IMG/VR virus record: IMGVR_UViG_3300034418_011649
Span: 1-47,126 of that record
Reading direction: 5' to 3' (one strand)
Length of the DNA stretch: 47,126 nt
DNA from: a virus
Shown here: piece after piece, positions 34,043 through 41,229 of the stretch
Numbering within the stretch: the stretch's first letter is position 1
Layout: the number at the start of each line of letters is the position of its first letter
Position numbers and translations under genes: made by a program
Notes under the pieces: generated by a model
Database searches by the model: none
Told to the model about the DNA's origin: nothing
The model's input: the letters and a program-made list of their open reading frames with translations, nothing else

Positions 34043-35292
34043 TATACTGTTTTACTTACTTTAGATTTATAATTTTCAATTTTATTAATTATATTTTGAG
34101 CAGCTGTAGCCATTGTAGGGGCTGTTGATGCTGCAGCCGCATTTGGAGCAAAAGGTACAGGAATACCTGATGCTACTAATGCTGAGCTTAATTTAACCAT
34201 TTCTTGTAAAAATATCTGTAAGTCGGTTAAAAATTTATCTCCTAATATAACAGATTCTTTTGCTTCTTTATCACCTAATAATACTTTACTATTATTTCCT
34301 ACTTTAAGTATAGTATCATTTTTAGAATCAATATTAACTGAACCTAAAGTATTTAAACCTATAGATTTTTCAGCACTTAAAAGTAAATGATTTGAATTAG
34401 CATTAAAAACTAATCGACCAGAATTAAGTATAATTTGCTTACCTGAAAACTGATTAATTTTTTCAGGGGGTGAATTATAACTATTATAATCTGTTACTGA
34501 AGGGTTTAAGGGAATGGTTTGGGTAGAAGTTAAATAAATAGAAGATAAATCTTTATTTATATCTTCTTTAATAGGAATCCAACCTTCATCTGAACTATCA
34601 GGGTCTTGCCCATTTCTAATAATAGTAATAGGATCACCATTTTCACCACTAGAAGACCATGTATTTTCTTTTTCTGTTACTGTACTACCAAAGCGAATCG
34701 AATTACCCCATCTACCTTCATATATAATATCTCCCTCAAATGGTAATAACGGATGGATATTTAATTTTTCTTGAAAATATTCTCCTAAAGTAATTTCTGT
34801 AGATTGATCTGTAGACCTTCTAACTGAACCTCCTTCTGTTTGTTGGTAATCTTGTTGTTGATTTTCAGGTAAAGCATCTACTATAAAAGGAGAGGCATTA
34901 TGGTGAGGTGAATTCCATAAACTAATAGGAGTCATATAATATAGCTGGGTTGCTGTTACCTTTTCTCCTAAGTCTGATGATGGTAGTAAAACCACATAAA
35001 CTATTTCATTAATTAAAGGGTAATTTTTTAGGTAAGGGAATAAAGGTTGAGCAACACCGTCAAAAGTATTACTATTAATAGATTTAGGAGTTTTAATATC
35101 TATAAATTCTATAGTACCTAAACCATTCCACTCACCATAAGTTTTCCATTTTGGGTTAGTTTCATCTAAGACAATATTCTTTACTCTAACTGCTTTAATT
35201 CGATTAAATAAAGCTTGTAAAGTATTAAAATTATTATCCTTATTACGATTTAAATTAGAATTTAAACCTGAAAAACCAAACCTAGAAGCCAT
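34042..35292 (-). CDS. Baseplate hub/central spike protein, gp5-like
   Basis: 416 residues. An N-terminal OB-type region (IKAVRVKNIVLDE...GTIEFIDI, LFPYLKNYPLINEIVYVVLL) is followed by EGDIIYEGRWGNSIRFGSTV at about 180-200 and GDPITIIRNGQ, then a stretch of short strands (IILNSGRLVFNA, HLLLSAEKSIGLN, NIDSKNDTILKVG) typical of a gp5/VgrG-type beta-prism. No lysozyme domain is present, unlike T4 gp5 itself. This resembles the gp5-like proteins of marine T4-like phages. It should form the membrane-piercing spike base. Confidence 0.78.
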   Translation of the reverse strand: MASRFGFSGLNSNLNRNKDNNFNTLQALFNRIKAVRVKNIVLDETNPKWKTYGEWNGLGTIEFIDIKTPKSINSNTFDGVAQPLFPYLKNYPLINEIVYVVLLPSSDLGEKVTATQLYYMTPISLWNSPHHNASPFIVDALPENQQQDYQQTEGGSVRRSTDQSTEITLGEYFQEKLNIHPLLPFEGDIIYEGRWGNSIRFGSTVTEKENTWSSSGENGDPITIIRNGQDPDSSDEGWIPIKEDINKDLSSIYLTSTQTIPLNPSVTDYNSYNSPPEKINQFSGKQIILNSGRLVFNANSNHLLLSAEKSIGLNTLGSVNIDSKNDTILKVGNNSKVLLGDKEAKESVILGDKFLTDLQIFLQEMVKLSSALVASGIPVPFAPNAAAASTAPTMATAAQNIINKIENYKSKVSKTV

Positions 35293-35630
35293 TACTTTTT
35301 ATTATTGTTAAGCTTATCTATTTCTTGAAGTAATTGAGCTTTTTCTTCTTCAGAAATTCCAAGACTACCATCATCCCCCTGATTTTGGATTGCTCTTTGA
35401 ACAATAGTAGCCATTTTAATTAATTGCTCATCATTCTTAACTCCAATTTCTAAATATTCTTTAATTAAAGGGACAATAAGAGTAGCATCACCAATTTCTT
35501 GAACTAAAGGTTTTAATTCAGAAATTAAAGATGATACTTGATCTTCTCTTCTTTTTTGATTTTTATAAATTTCCTCTAATAAATCAGAAAATTTCTTTTT
35601 TCCAAAGATTACTGAATCTAACTTACCCAT
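35292..35630 (-). CDS. Conserved small protein of marine T4-like phages, unknown
   Basis: 112 residues: MGKLDSVIFGKKKFSDLLEE, then helical text including ELKPLVQEIGDATLIVPLIK and a Gln/Glu-rich C-terminal helix. I recall close relatives next to gp5-like genes in marine T4-like phages, without assigned function. One-base overlap with the gp5-like gene and a helical nature suggest a hub-assembly chaperone, which is inference. Confidence 0.7.
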   Translation of the reverse strand: MGKLDSVIFGKKKFSDLLEEIYKNQKRREDQVSSLISELKPLVQEIGDATLIVPLIKEYLEIGVKNDEQLIKMATIVQRAIQNQGDDGSLGISEEEKAQLLQEIDKLNNNKK

Positions 35631-35640
35631 ATATTTTATT

Positions 35641-35649
35641 TATAAATAT
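35641..35649 (-). promoter_or_regulatory. ATATTTATA motif, possible late promoter element
   Basis: ATATTTATA on the minus strand, 10 bases before ATG 35630, in the gap between the sigma gene and the baseplate operon, where a late promoter is expected. TATAAATA overlaps it. Confidence 0.4.
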
Positions 35650-35654
35650 ATAAA

Positions 35655-36371
35655 TTAAGAAAACTCAACATAACCATATTCTATATAAAAAACATAATTA
35701 GTTTTAAATATATCATATAATTGATTAGCTATTTTTGTTATTTTAGGAGTTTTTACATCTACCATTTCACGAATGTAAATGTACAAAGCTTTTTTATTAA
35801 AAATATCTATATCTTCTCTTTTACGAAATAATTCTAATATAGCATCAGCTACTTTAGCATCTTCTTCTTTTGGGAATAAATTATAAATATTAATCGTAAC
35901 ATATTCTACATATAAATCTATAAATTTAGATATAAAATTTTCACTATTATCCTCATCTATATTATATGAATGATTTTCATCATCATATAATGATTCTAAA
36001 GGTGATTTATCTACTCTTTTTTTATAATTTTTTTGGTTAGAAATTATTAAATAACGTTTGGCAATAGTACCAAAATATGAGTATGCTTTAGCTCCTTTAG
36101 ATGGGTCAAATAAATGGATTTTACTAAGAAGAAAAGTAATTACTTCATGTTGTAAGTGTTCTATTTCATCTACTTCAGTATAATAAAATTTAAAGGTATG
36201 GATTATATTTTCTGTAAGTTTAAAGAAAGGATAATGAATAAATTGTTCATATATCTGACTTTTAATTACAGTATCCTTTGTATTATTATATAAAATAATA
36301 GCCTCTTCTGTTTCTGAAGTGAAATAATTTTTTGATTTTTTTCTTCTTTTTTTAGTCACAGTATGTATCAA
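35655..36371 (-). CDS. Late-transcription sigma factor, gp55-like
   Basis: 238 residues. A basic N-terminus is followed by region-2-like text (IHTFKFYYTEVDEIEHLQHE, FDPSKGAKAYSYFGTIAKRY), the characteristic FDPxKGxxAYSYF-type motif of T4 gp55-related sigma factors. The C-terminal third is more divergent and helical. Gp55 directs host RNA polymerase to simple late promoters with only a -10 element. That fits the ATATTTATA/TATAAATA motifs seen before several virion genes. The gene overlaps the small membrane-protein gene by four bases. Confidence 0.82.
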   Translation of the reverse strand: MIHTVTKKRRKKSKNYFTSETEEAIILYNNTKDTVIKSQIYEQFIHYPFFKLTENIIHTFKFYYTEVDEIEHLQHEVITFLLSKIHLFDPSKGAKAYSYFGTIAKRYLIISNQKNYKKRVDKSPLESLYDDENHSYNIDEDNSENFISKFIDLYVEYVTINIYNLFPKEEDAKVADAILELFRKREDIDIFNKKALYIYIREMVDVKTPKITKIANQLYDIFKTNYVFYIEYGYVEFS

Positions 36372-36649
36372 AGTTCTTCTATAGTAAATTCATTCAAAAT
36401 CATTTGAATTTTTTTAATTTCAATAAAAAACCACCCAATTTCATCATCAGATTTAAATGAACCTCTTTCATCTATTTCTTTAATTTTTTTATCTGATTCT
36501 TGGATTGCAATATCTATTTTAGAAAGATACCCCATATAAGAAACTAAAATATCTTCTTGTTTCTCATTCTTGCGTAGTAGATTAAAGGTCGTATATCCTA
36601 AGATTACGACCAAAATCGATAAAATTGTAATAATTATTTCTAGTATCAT
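36368..36649 (-). CDS. Small membrane protein with C-terminal coiled coil
   Basis: 93 residues. One N-terminal transmembrane helix (MILEIIITILSILVVILGYT) is followed by a charged helical domain ending IQMILNEFTIEEL. The N-out or N-in topology is not clear. It overlaps the HD gene and the sigma gene by four bases on each side, so all three are co-translated. Relatives occur in marine T4-like phages, to my memory. Function unknown; a membrane anchor or lysis-timing role is speculation. Confidence 0.7.
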   Translation of the reverse strand: MILEIIITILSILVVILGYTTFNLLRKNEKQEDILVSYMGYLSKIDIAIQESDKKIKEIDERGSFKSDDEIGWFFIEIKKIQMILNEFTIEEL

Positions 36650-37440
36650 AAATTATCTAACATATTTTTTAATCCTTCACTTTTAATTGAGCTTAAAGCT
36701 TTAGATTTAGTTGGAGTAGTTTTATTTCCCCCTTTATTATCCCCTAATGTAAAATTACTTTTTGTATTCTCCAAATTATTTTTTTCTTTTTTTAACTTAG
36801 GTAACCATTCACGCTCAAATTCAATACGAGCTGCCATTAAATCTGCCTGATGGAGAATAAATGGTAGTGAGGTTCTTGGTTTTTGTTCGGGCATATATCC
36901 CATAAGGTATTTTTTATTAGCATCATCATATAAACCATCATGAGTCTGAATTGCTAACATTTCATTAAATGTATAAGGAATACCATGTGATTGGAGTAAA
37001 TAAAGTCCTCTATCTGGAACTGAAGCAAATGGAATCTGGGTGTTATGGGTATAATCCTCTCCTAACTTTTCCTTTCTCCATTTATCAGTCTGGGGGATAT
37101 ATGATTCGTTTTCTTCGTCACCCATTTTACCTAAATCATGGTTAATAGCAGAGAATACGAGTTCTTCGGTTGTGAAAGTAGTCATATCTGCTCCTTCCTC
37201 ATACCAAAGATTAGATTGTTTTAAAGCACAACGTACTACGCGATTTACATGCTCAATATAACCTCCAGGAAAGGCATTGTGGTACTCTTTTTTATGGGAT
37301 GCCGGCATTAACATAATACGTTCTTGATATTTATTATAAAAATCAAGAAGTTTTTGTTTACGATCCCCAGTAATATAGGTTTCAATGTTGGAGATAAATT
37401 CTTCCCAATTTGATTGGATTTGTTCTGCTGTTAGGCTCAT
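36646..37440 (-). CDS. HD-domain phosphohydrolase
   Basis: 264 residues. The metal ligands of the HD superfamily are visible: H64 (GGYIEHVNRV), H101-D102 (INHDLGKMG), H167-D168 (THDGLYDD), and D200 in HQADLMAARIE. HD enzymes hydrolyse nucleotides or cyclic nucleotides. The last 50 residues are a disordered Lys/Asn tail ending in a short helix (IKSEGLKNMLDNL). Operon position with the late sigma suggests a nucleotide or signalling role during the switch to late expression. The substrate is unknown. Confidence 0.8.
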   Translation of the reverse strand: MSLTAEQIQSNWEEFISNIETYITGDRKQKLLDFYNKYQERIMLMPASHKKEYHNAFPGGYIEHVNRVVRCALKQSNLWYEEGADMTTFTTEELVFSAINHDLGKMGDEENESYIPQTDKWRKEKLGEDYTHNTQIPFASVPDRGLYLLQSHGIPYTFNEMLAIQTHDGLYDDANKKYLMGYMPEQKPRTSLPFILHQADLMAARIEFEREWLPKLKKEKNNLENTKSNFTLGDNKGGNKTTPTKSKALSSIKSEGLKNMLDNL

Positions 37441-37457
37441 AACTATTTTAATTAAAA

Positions 37458-37655
37458 TTATCTACGATTAATCTCAGAAGGTGAAAGCTCTTCTCTTTCA
37501 ACCATATCCTTAATATCCTTTAGGATTTCAGTTGATTGGTTTAGTGTTTTAATAAATTCATCTACAGAACTACCTCGTGTTACCATAAATTCTAAATTCT
37601 TGAATCTAGATTCCAATATCTCGATTCTACTAATAATAATATCTCTTTGTCTCAT
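37458..37655 (-). CDS. Small coiled-coil protein
   Basis: 65 residues, nearly all helical heptads: IISRIEILESRFKNLEFMV, then IKTLNQSTEILKDIKDMVE. It ends EELSPSEINRR. It is 17 bases upstream of the HD gene. No family recognised; a dimerising regulatory or adaptor peptide is possible. Confidence 0.6.
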   Translation of the reverse strand: MRQRDIIISRIEILESRFKNLEFMVTRGSSVDEFIKTLNQSTEILKDIKDMVEREELSPSEINRR

Positions 37656-37787
37656 AATAATATTAATTAATTTTTACATATGGGGAGTATCCATTATACC
37701 CTATTCCCCTTTATTACCCTTATTTATTCCTAATTTTCTTATTTTCCCTGTAATAATAAGATATTAAAGGAAATCTAATAGGCCAAG
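37656..37787. other. Intergenic gap with G-rich minus strand
   Basis: 132 bases without a credible gene. The minus strand has spaced G tracts (AAGGGTAATAAAGGGG, AATAGGG) just upstream of the 37458-37655 gene. No host-type promoter boxes and no clear hairpin seen. Confidence 0.4.
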
Positions 37788-38222
37788 CTATTTTATAAAA
37801 AAAAATACTAAATCTTCTAAAACCTTAATTTTAGCACATTTTTCATATTCCTCTCTTTCCTCAAAAAACTTAATAGCCAGCTTGCAAGCAGTTAAAAGTT
37901 CTTCATCTGAGGCTTGTTTTATGTAATTTTTATCATTTTCAAAGTTAATATCTTCTAATTGGTTATATGCCCTATTATATATCATTAACTCGCTAAATTC
38001 TTTTATTTTCTTTGATTCTTTATCACCATCACTGGAAGCGGCATCTAATAAAGAAAATAGCAGTTTTTTATTGAAATTTACATGATTAAACACTAATTTT
38101 TTAAACATTCCCAATTTAAAAATAGGATTATTATAAAAATCAGTATAAGAAGCAATTACTTCATCTTGGGTTGATGAAGAAGGATCATTGGTGAATTGAT
38201 TAAAAAATTTATTTAAATCCAT
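37788..38222 (-). CDS. Small protein with UVR-like C-terminal motif
   Basis: 144 residues from ATG 38222. An in-frame ATG at 38258 would add a hydrophobic stretch encoded by the A/T-rich leader, and it is rejected. The sequence MDLNKFFNQFTNDPSSST leads into helices and closes with FEEREEYEKCAKIKVLEDL. The ending E-x-YE-x-C-x-x-I-x-x-L is shared with the products of 43312-43611 and 45309-45629, and resembles the UVR motif of UvrB/UvrC. An ATATTTATA motif lies three bases before the ATG. Function unknown; a protein-protein contact is likely for the shared end. Confidence 0.65.
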   Translation of the reverse strand: MDLNKFFNQFTNDPSSSTQDEVIASYTDFYNNPIFKLGMFKKLVFNHVNFNKKLLFSLLDAASSDGDKESKKIKEFSELMIYNRAYNQLEDINFENDKNYIKQASDEELLTACKLAIKFFEEREEYEKCAKIKVLEDLVFFFIK

Positions 38223-38225
38223 ACT

Positions 38226-38234
38226 TATAAATAT
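38226..38234 (-). promoter_or_regulatory. ATATTTATA motif upstream of ATG 38222
   Basis: The minus strand reads ATATTTATA, AGT, ATG. It is part of the set of A/T motifs close to virion and late-type starts. With a leader of only three bases it could mark a leaderless transcript or a translation-initiation element. Confidence 0.3.
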
Positions 38235-38274
38235 AAGTAATAGAGGAAAATAAACCAAACATAAATTATACAGG

Positions 38275-38383
38275 AAAAAAGAGGGAGACTAAACGTTAGG
38301 GGCTTTAACCCTTTCAGCTTTACTCTCCATTTAATGGGTATATTTTTGTATAAAAATTTAAAAAATATATTCTCCCTCTTTTT
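38275..38383 (-). ncRNA. Long inverted repeat downstream of tRNA-Leu (terminator or structured RNA)
   Basis: AAAAAGAGGGAGA (38276-38288) pairs perfectly with TCTCCCTCTTTTT (38371-38383), 13 base pairs enclosing an 82-base loop. The loop has a smaller GGGG/CCC hairpin near 38299-38314. In the minus direction the second arm ends in a T run, so the structure could terminate the tRNA transcript. In the plus direction the T run is also present. The loop is long for a simple terminator, so a structured RNA is possible. Confidence 0.5.
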
Positions 38384-38398
38384 ATTTTAAAACATTAG

Positions 38399-38483
38399 TA
38401 CCGAGAGCGGGACTTGAACCCGCACGACTGTAATAGTCAAGGGATTTTAAGTCCCTCGTGTCTACCAATTCCACCACCTCGGC
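38399..38483 (-). tRNA. tRNA-Leu (anticodon TAA)
   Basis: 85 bases on the minus strand. Acceptor GCCGAGG pairs with TCTCGGT (two G-T wobbles), with discriminator A at 38399 and no encoded CCA. The D-loop reads GGAATTGGTAGAC. The anticodon stem GAGGGA/TCCCTT holds loop CTTAAAA, anticodon TAA, reading UUA. A class II variable arm (GACTATTACAGTC) and GGGTTCAAGTCCC T-arm follow. UUA should be the dominant Leu codon in this A/T-rich genome, so the tRNA probably supports late translation. Confidence 0.95.
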
Positions 38484-38512
38484 ATTTTGTATATGATCCT
38501 ACAACCTACCTA

Positions 38513-38761
38513 TTATAAAACTGTATGGTTTTTAATTAGTTGGTCATTTATTTGATCAATTCGTTCACTTAATTCTTTTACAACTTTAATTAAGTTTTTT
38601 CCTTCGGGGTTGTTAGGATGATATTCCCATAATTCATCACGTTTTTGGGTTAAAAAAACTAATTCATTAATTAAATTTTCTTCTTCCATTTCTTCTTGGT
38701 TTATTTGATTTTTTAAATTTTCTAATTCTTCGTATCTATCTGCTAAAACTTCTATATCCAT
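38513..38761 (-). CDS. Small coiled-coil protein behind a host-type promoter
   Basis: 82 residues from ATG 38761 (MDIEVLADRYEELENLKNQI). The frame is open upstream to ATG 38818, but those codons lie over the promoter at 38788-38819 and would not be in the transcript. The whole sequence is Glu/Asn/Leu-rich helix, with a short NNPEGKN turn. No family recognised. It is immediately upstream of the tRNA gene and may share its transcript. Confidence 0.65.
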   Translation of the reverse strand: MDIEVLADRYEELENLKNQINQEEMEEENLINELVFLTQKRDELWEYHPNNPEGKNLIKVVKELSERIDQINDQLIKNHTVL

Positions 38762-38787
38762 AACTTTTATTTTTATCTCTTTATATG

Positions 38788-38819
38788 TAAATGTACAAAT
38801 AATATTTCGAATATCCAAA
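38788..38819 (-). promoter_or_regulatory. Bacteroidota-type promoter
   Basis: Minus strand TTTGG, 19 bases, then TACATTTA. It is 26 bases before ATG 38761. One of five with the same boxes and the same 19-base spacing. It fits the Bacteroidota housekeeping promoter (-33 TTTG, -7 TAnnTTTG) with A for the last G. Confidence 0.75.
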
Positions 38820-38867
38820 TTTTAATATGACGTTTTTTACTAAAAATATTACTCTAATATGACTGTA

Positions 38868-38876
38868 ATATTTATA
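38868..38876 (+). promoter_or_regulatory. ATATTTATA motif upstream of the plus-strand lipoprotein
   Basis: ATATTTATA on the plus strand, 29 bases before ATG 38906. No clear TTTG box at the expected distance. It could be the -7 element of the only plus-strand gene. Confidence 0.35.
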
Positions 38877-38905
38877 ATTGTAATAACCCCTAAAATCAAT
38901 ATACA

Positions 38906-39124
38906 ATGAGAAAAATACTTATTTTAGTTTTGGGGTTGGTTGGTTTGATTTCATGCTCAACCCCAAAAGCTGTAACTGTTGAAAAAATAGACATTGATAG
39001 AGATGCTATTATTTATGATAACCAAGAAGTTGTCATCGTTACTCGTACTTTTTTAACTTTAGATCAATATAATGATTTAAAATTAAGAACTAAAATTAAT
39101 AGAGAAATTTGGGGAAACCCATAA
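38906..39124 (+). CDS. Small lipoprotein (only plus-strand gene)
   Basis: 72 residues. A type II signal peptide MRKILILVLGLVGLISC with lipobox LISC|S predicts cleavage before Cys 17 and lipid attachment, giving a mature 56-residue polar protein anchored in a membrane. The mature part is mixed charged with no other Cys. It is transcribed against all neighbours and closes at a terminator. Candidates are an outer-membrane spanin-like lysis protein or a superinfection-exclusion lipoprotein; neither is supported beyond size and lipobox. Confidence 0.75.
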   Translation: MRKILILVLGLVGLISCSTPKAVTVEKIDIDRDAIIYDNQEVVIVTRTFLTLDQYNDLKLRTKINREIWGNP

Positions 39125-39128
39125 ATAG

Positions 39129-39152
39129 AAGGAGGGTAAAACCTCCTTTTAT
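39129..39152. terminator. Bidirectional rho-independent terminator
   Basis: Stem AAGGAGG / CCTCCTT (7 bp) with loop GTAAAA, followed by TTTATA on the plus strand. On the other strand the stem is flanked by A/T bases. It lies between convergent genes, the lipoprotein and the 39149-39367 gene, and overlaps the latter's stop codon. Confidence 0.75.
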
Positions 39153-39367
39153 AATTTATATTTAATTTTATATTTTTCAATAAATTTTGCACCCACTGCT
39201 AATTCTAAAATTTCAGCATTTTGAGGAACACCAGCTAACTTTTCTTCTTGAACTTGGTCTATATTTTTATTCTTCCAAACTTTCATTTTAACTTTAGCAT
39301 TTGAACGATTGGATGTTTTAAACACCATTACCACAGGAGAGTTTGGATATGCTTTTTCTCTAGCCAT
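39149..39367 (-). CDS. Small basic protein, unknown
   Basis: 72 residues, beginning MAREKAYPNSPVVMVFKTSN, with a basic middle (KVKMKVWKNKN) and a C-terminal helix ending KYKIKYKL. No family recognised. It starts directly after the stop of the 39368-39634 gene (TAAATG), so both form one operon under the promoter at 39683-39714. Confidence 0.6.
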   Translation of the reverse strand: MAREKAYPNSPVVMVFKTSNRSNAKVKMKVWKNKNIDQVQEEKLAGVPQNAEILELAVGAKFIEKYKIKYKL

Positions 39368-39634
39368 TTAACTTAATTTATATGAATATTTCCAACCACA
39401 ATCACTATCAAAATCTTTAAAATCTAATTCAACTTTGAATCTTCCATCCAATGCTTTTTCAAGCCCTTCAATGTCAATTTTTTCCCAATATCCGAATCTA
39501 AGTGTTAGATAGGTTTCAGCGAACTTATAATCACCTCTACCATCTTTAACTTCACCACCATGGCCTACTTCGAAATGATCAGATCCAAAAAATTCTTTAA
39601 TCTTTTCTAATTGTGTAAAACTAATTCTTTGCAT
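39368..39634 (-). CDS. Small protein, unknown
   Basis: 88 residues: MQRISFTQLEKIKEFFGSDH, then FEVGHGGEVKDGRGDYKFAE and a beta-type second half (TYLTLRFGYWEKIDIEGLEK, FKVELDFKDF). It reads as a compact alpha/beta domain. It is first in its operon, about 49 bases downstream of the host-type promoter. Function unknown. Confidence 0.6.
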   Translation of the reverse strand: MQRISFTQLEKIKEFFGSDHFEVGHGGEVKDGRGDYKFAETYLTLRFGYWEKIDIEGLEKALDGRFKVELDFKDFDSDCGWKYSYKLS

Positions 39635-39682
39635 AACCTTTATTTTTTAATAACAACTCGGCTTTGTGCCTCATTTACCCTG

Positions 39683-39714
39683 TAAATATACGAACAATAT
39701 TTCAGGGAGCCAAA
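39683..39714 (-). promoter_or_regulatory. Bacteroidota-type promoter
   Basis: Minus strand TTTGG, 19 bases, TATATTTA, then a 40-base leader containing GGCACAAAGCC, a weak hairpin, before ATG 39634. Confidence 0.8.
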
Positions 39715-39718
39715 TCTA

Positions 39719-40099
39719 TCAGCGATTGTTTTTAGAAATATAATCTCCCTCATCATATGATTTTAATATATGACATTGTTTACATAATAACTGATAATTT
39801 GAGGGTTGTTCACCTTCAGGTGTGTGTTTAATATCCGAAATAATATGATCAACATCGAATAATCCCGCTAATTCATTTATAGGTCTATTAGGAAAAAATG
39901 TTTGTGCATCGTACCCACACCCTTCACATTTTAATTGATTATCCAAGATTTTTTCTACTTTATACATCAACCAAGGTCTACGTGCAGCATTAGACGCATA
40001 TTTTTTATAGTGGTAGTGTTTTTTACAATATGAATGACGTTGGGTTTTGTTGTAAAATTCGGTTTCTTCGTTACACCATGAAACTTTACAACAACTCAT
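39719..40099 (-). CDS. HNH endonuclease
   Basis: 126 residues. Zinc pairs CEGC (58/61) and CKQC (106/109) frame the HNH core: DVDHIISDI (His 85), NYQLLCKQCH (Asn 101, His 110). An additional N-terminal Cys/His cluster (CC at 3-4, C9, C25, H28) may bind a second zinc. The family ranges from homing endonucleases to packaging-associated nucleases; this one is in an early-type operon and is more likely a homing or host-DNA nuclease. It overlaps the SWIM gene by four bases. Confidence 0.8.
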   Translation of the reverse strand: MSCCKVSWCNEETEFYNKTQRHSYCKKHYHYKKYASNAARRPWLMYKVEKILDNQLKCEGCGYDAQTFFPNRPINELAGLFDVDHIISDIKHTPEGEQPSNYQLLCKQCHILKSYDEGDYISKNNR

Positions 40100-40539
40100 A
40101 TACCTAATTGTTTTTTAACATCTTTTATGTGACGACATTGCCTATCTTTTGCTCTCCACTTTCCAGCACAAGTACAATCTACGATATCACCTTTTACAGT
40201 AACGTTATAAAAGTACCCAGGATCACTCTTTGATTCAAATTTGAATTCCTGCTTTTCAACCTTAATTTTTTTAGGTTTAGGTTTATGCCATTCAATATCA
40301 TTAAGAGTAGTTTCGGGGTGAACTTCTTGCCAAGTTGGAGTAATATATTTTTTTCCCTCAGAGTTAATATATAAACCTGGAGGTAAAAAATCATGTTTAT
40401 AAGTGTATTTAAATGGACGAACAGCAATAAATTTACCTAAACCCTTAGGTGAATATGAGAATTGAGAAGTAGGACGATACATAATTCGTTTCCTTAAATT
40501 CCCATGCTTGTTTAAGTTTGTAAATACAAATAATGCCAT
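40096..40539 (-). CDS. SWIM zinc-finger protein
   Basis: 147 residues from ATG 40539. A longer in-frame start at 40662 is excluded because the promoter at 40561-40592 lies between. The N-terminal beta-type region (MALFVFTNLNKHGNLRKRIM) leads to a basic linker and a C-terminal SWIM finger, VDCTCAGKWRAKDRQCRHIK (C122, C124, C135, H137). SWIM domains bind DNA or protein. A regulatory or DNA-processing role next to an HNH gene is plausible. Confidence 0.75.
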   Translation of the reverse strand: MALFVFTNLNKHGNLRKRIMYRPTSQFSYSPKGLGKFIAVRPFKYTYKHDFLPPGLYINSEGKKYITPTWQEVHPETTLNDIEWHKPKPKKIKVEKQEFKFESKSDPGYFYNVTVKGDIVDCTCAGKWRAKDRQCRHIKDVKKQLGI

Positions 40540-40560
40540 AACCTTAATTTCTTTATATTG

Positions 40561-40592
40561 TAAATATACGAAACATGGTTTAGGTATCCAAA
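40561..40592 (-). promoter_or_regulatory. Bacteroidota-type promoter
   Basis: Minus strand TTTGG, 19 bases, TATATTTA, 21 bases before ATG 40539. It fixes the start of the SWIM gene. Confidence 0.8.
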
Positions 40593-40603
40593 CCCCCCCA
40601 CTT

Positions 40604-40822
40604 TTATTTTTTAGGTCTACCTCTTCGTTTCTTCCCTTTAGCTGCGTCTTTGACATCAGCAATTTGGTTTTTTACTTCTTTAGCTGATTGGACTACATCA
40701 TCAACTTCTTCTTTAACTCTATCGATTCTTTTTTCTACTTCTTCCACTAGTTCAACAACTTTTTCATCTAAAGTGGTTCGGTTTAAAACCCAATTCCACA
40801 ATTTTTTTAATTGATTTTTCAT
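40604..40822 (-). CDS. Coiled-coil protein with C-terminal AT-hook
   Basis: 72 residues. A short N-terminal Trp-containing helix (KKLWNWVLNR) is followed by a long heptad coiled coil (VVELVEEVEKRIDRVKEEVD). It ends KKRRGRPKK, an AT-hook core (RGRP) that binds the minor groove of A/T-rich DNA. It overlaps its upstream neighbour by four bases. A small dimeric DNA-binding or nucleoid-organising protein is likely. Confidence 0.7.
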   Translation of the reverse strand: MKNQLKKLWNWVLNRTTLDEKVVELVEEVEKRIDRVKEEVDDVVQSAKEVKNQIADVKDAAKGKKRRGRPKK

Positions 40823-41016
40823 TCCTCTCTAAATTTTCTTAGTTTCTTTTTTTCTTTAAATTTTGGGGCTTTAGGAGCTTTTATCATTTCAACTTCTTCC
40901 CCACATTCTACACATTTATAAATATCAAAGTCTAAATAAAATTCTGTGGTTTTACATTTATCACAAGGATAAAAATTTTCATCCATTAATATTTCTTCAT
41001 AATCTACTCGTGGCAT
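40819..41016 (-). CDS. Small zinc-ribbon protein
   Basis: 65 residues. Two Cys pairs CDKC and CVEC about 17 residues apart form a zinc ribbon. The C-terminus is basic (APKFKEKKKLRKFREE). The start overlaps the upstream gene by 13 bases. It may bind nucleic acid or RNA polymerase; no specific family. Confidence 0.65.
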   Translation of the reverse strand: MPRVDYEEILMDENFYPCDKCKTTEFYLDFDIYKCVECGEEVEMIKAPKAPKFKEKKKLRKFREE

Positions 41017-41225
41017 AATTCTTCAAATTCAATTTCTTCAATAGTTTCAACAAATAAAAAATGTGATTCTGTTTTTAAGGTATGATCCGCTCCCAGATGG
41101 TTTTGCATTCCTTTTACAAATTCTAAATGCAATTTTCCCTGTTTGTCAGTAAATGAGGAAATAGGAGCTTTGGCCTTAATGATATATAATTTATCATTAT
41201 GTTTGAATAATTCTCGATAACCCAT
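41004..41225 (-). CDS. Small protein, unknown
   Basis: 73 residues: MGYRELFKHNDKLYIIKAKA, then LHLEFVKGMQNHLGADHTLK and SHFLFVETIEEIEFEEL. A compact beta-rich protein without recognisable motif. Four bases separate it from the upstream membrane-protein gene and it overlaps the zinc-ribbon gene. Confidence 0.6.
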   Translation of the reverse strand: MGYRELFKHNDKLYIIKAKAPISSFTDKQGKLHLEFVKGMQNHLGADHTLKTESHFLFVETIEEIEFEELCHE

Positions 41226-41229
41226 AAAA

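Noticed and set aside
37690-37760. Possible G-quadruplex in the minus strand
   Set aside because: Only three close GGG tracts; the fourth is too far away for a standard quadruplex.
38762-38818. N-terminal extension of the small coiled-coil gene
   Set aside because: These codons lie over the -7/-33 promoter boxes, so they cannot be in the transcript.
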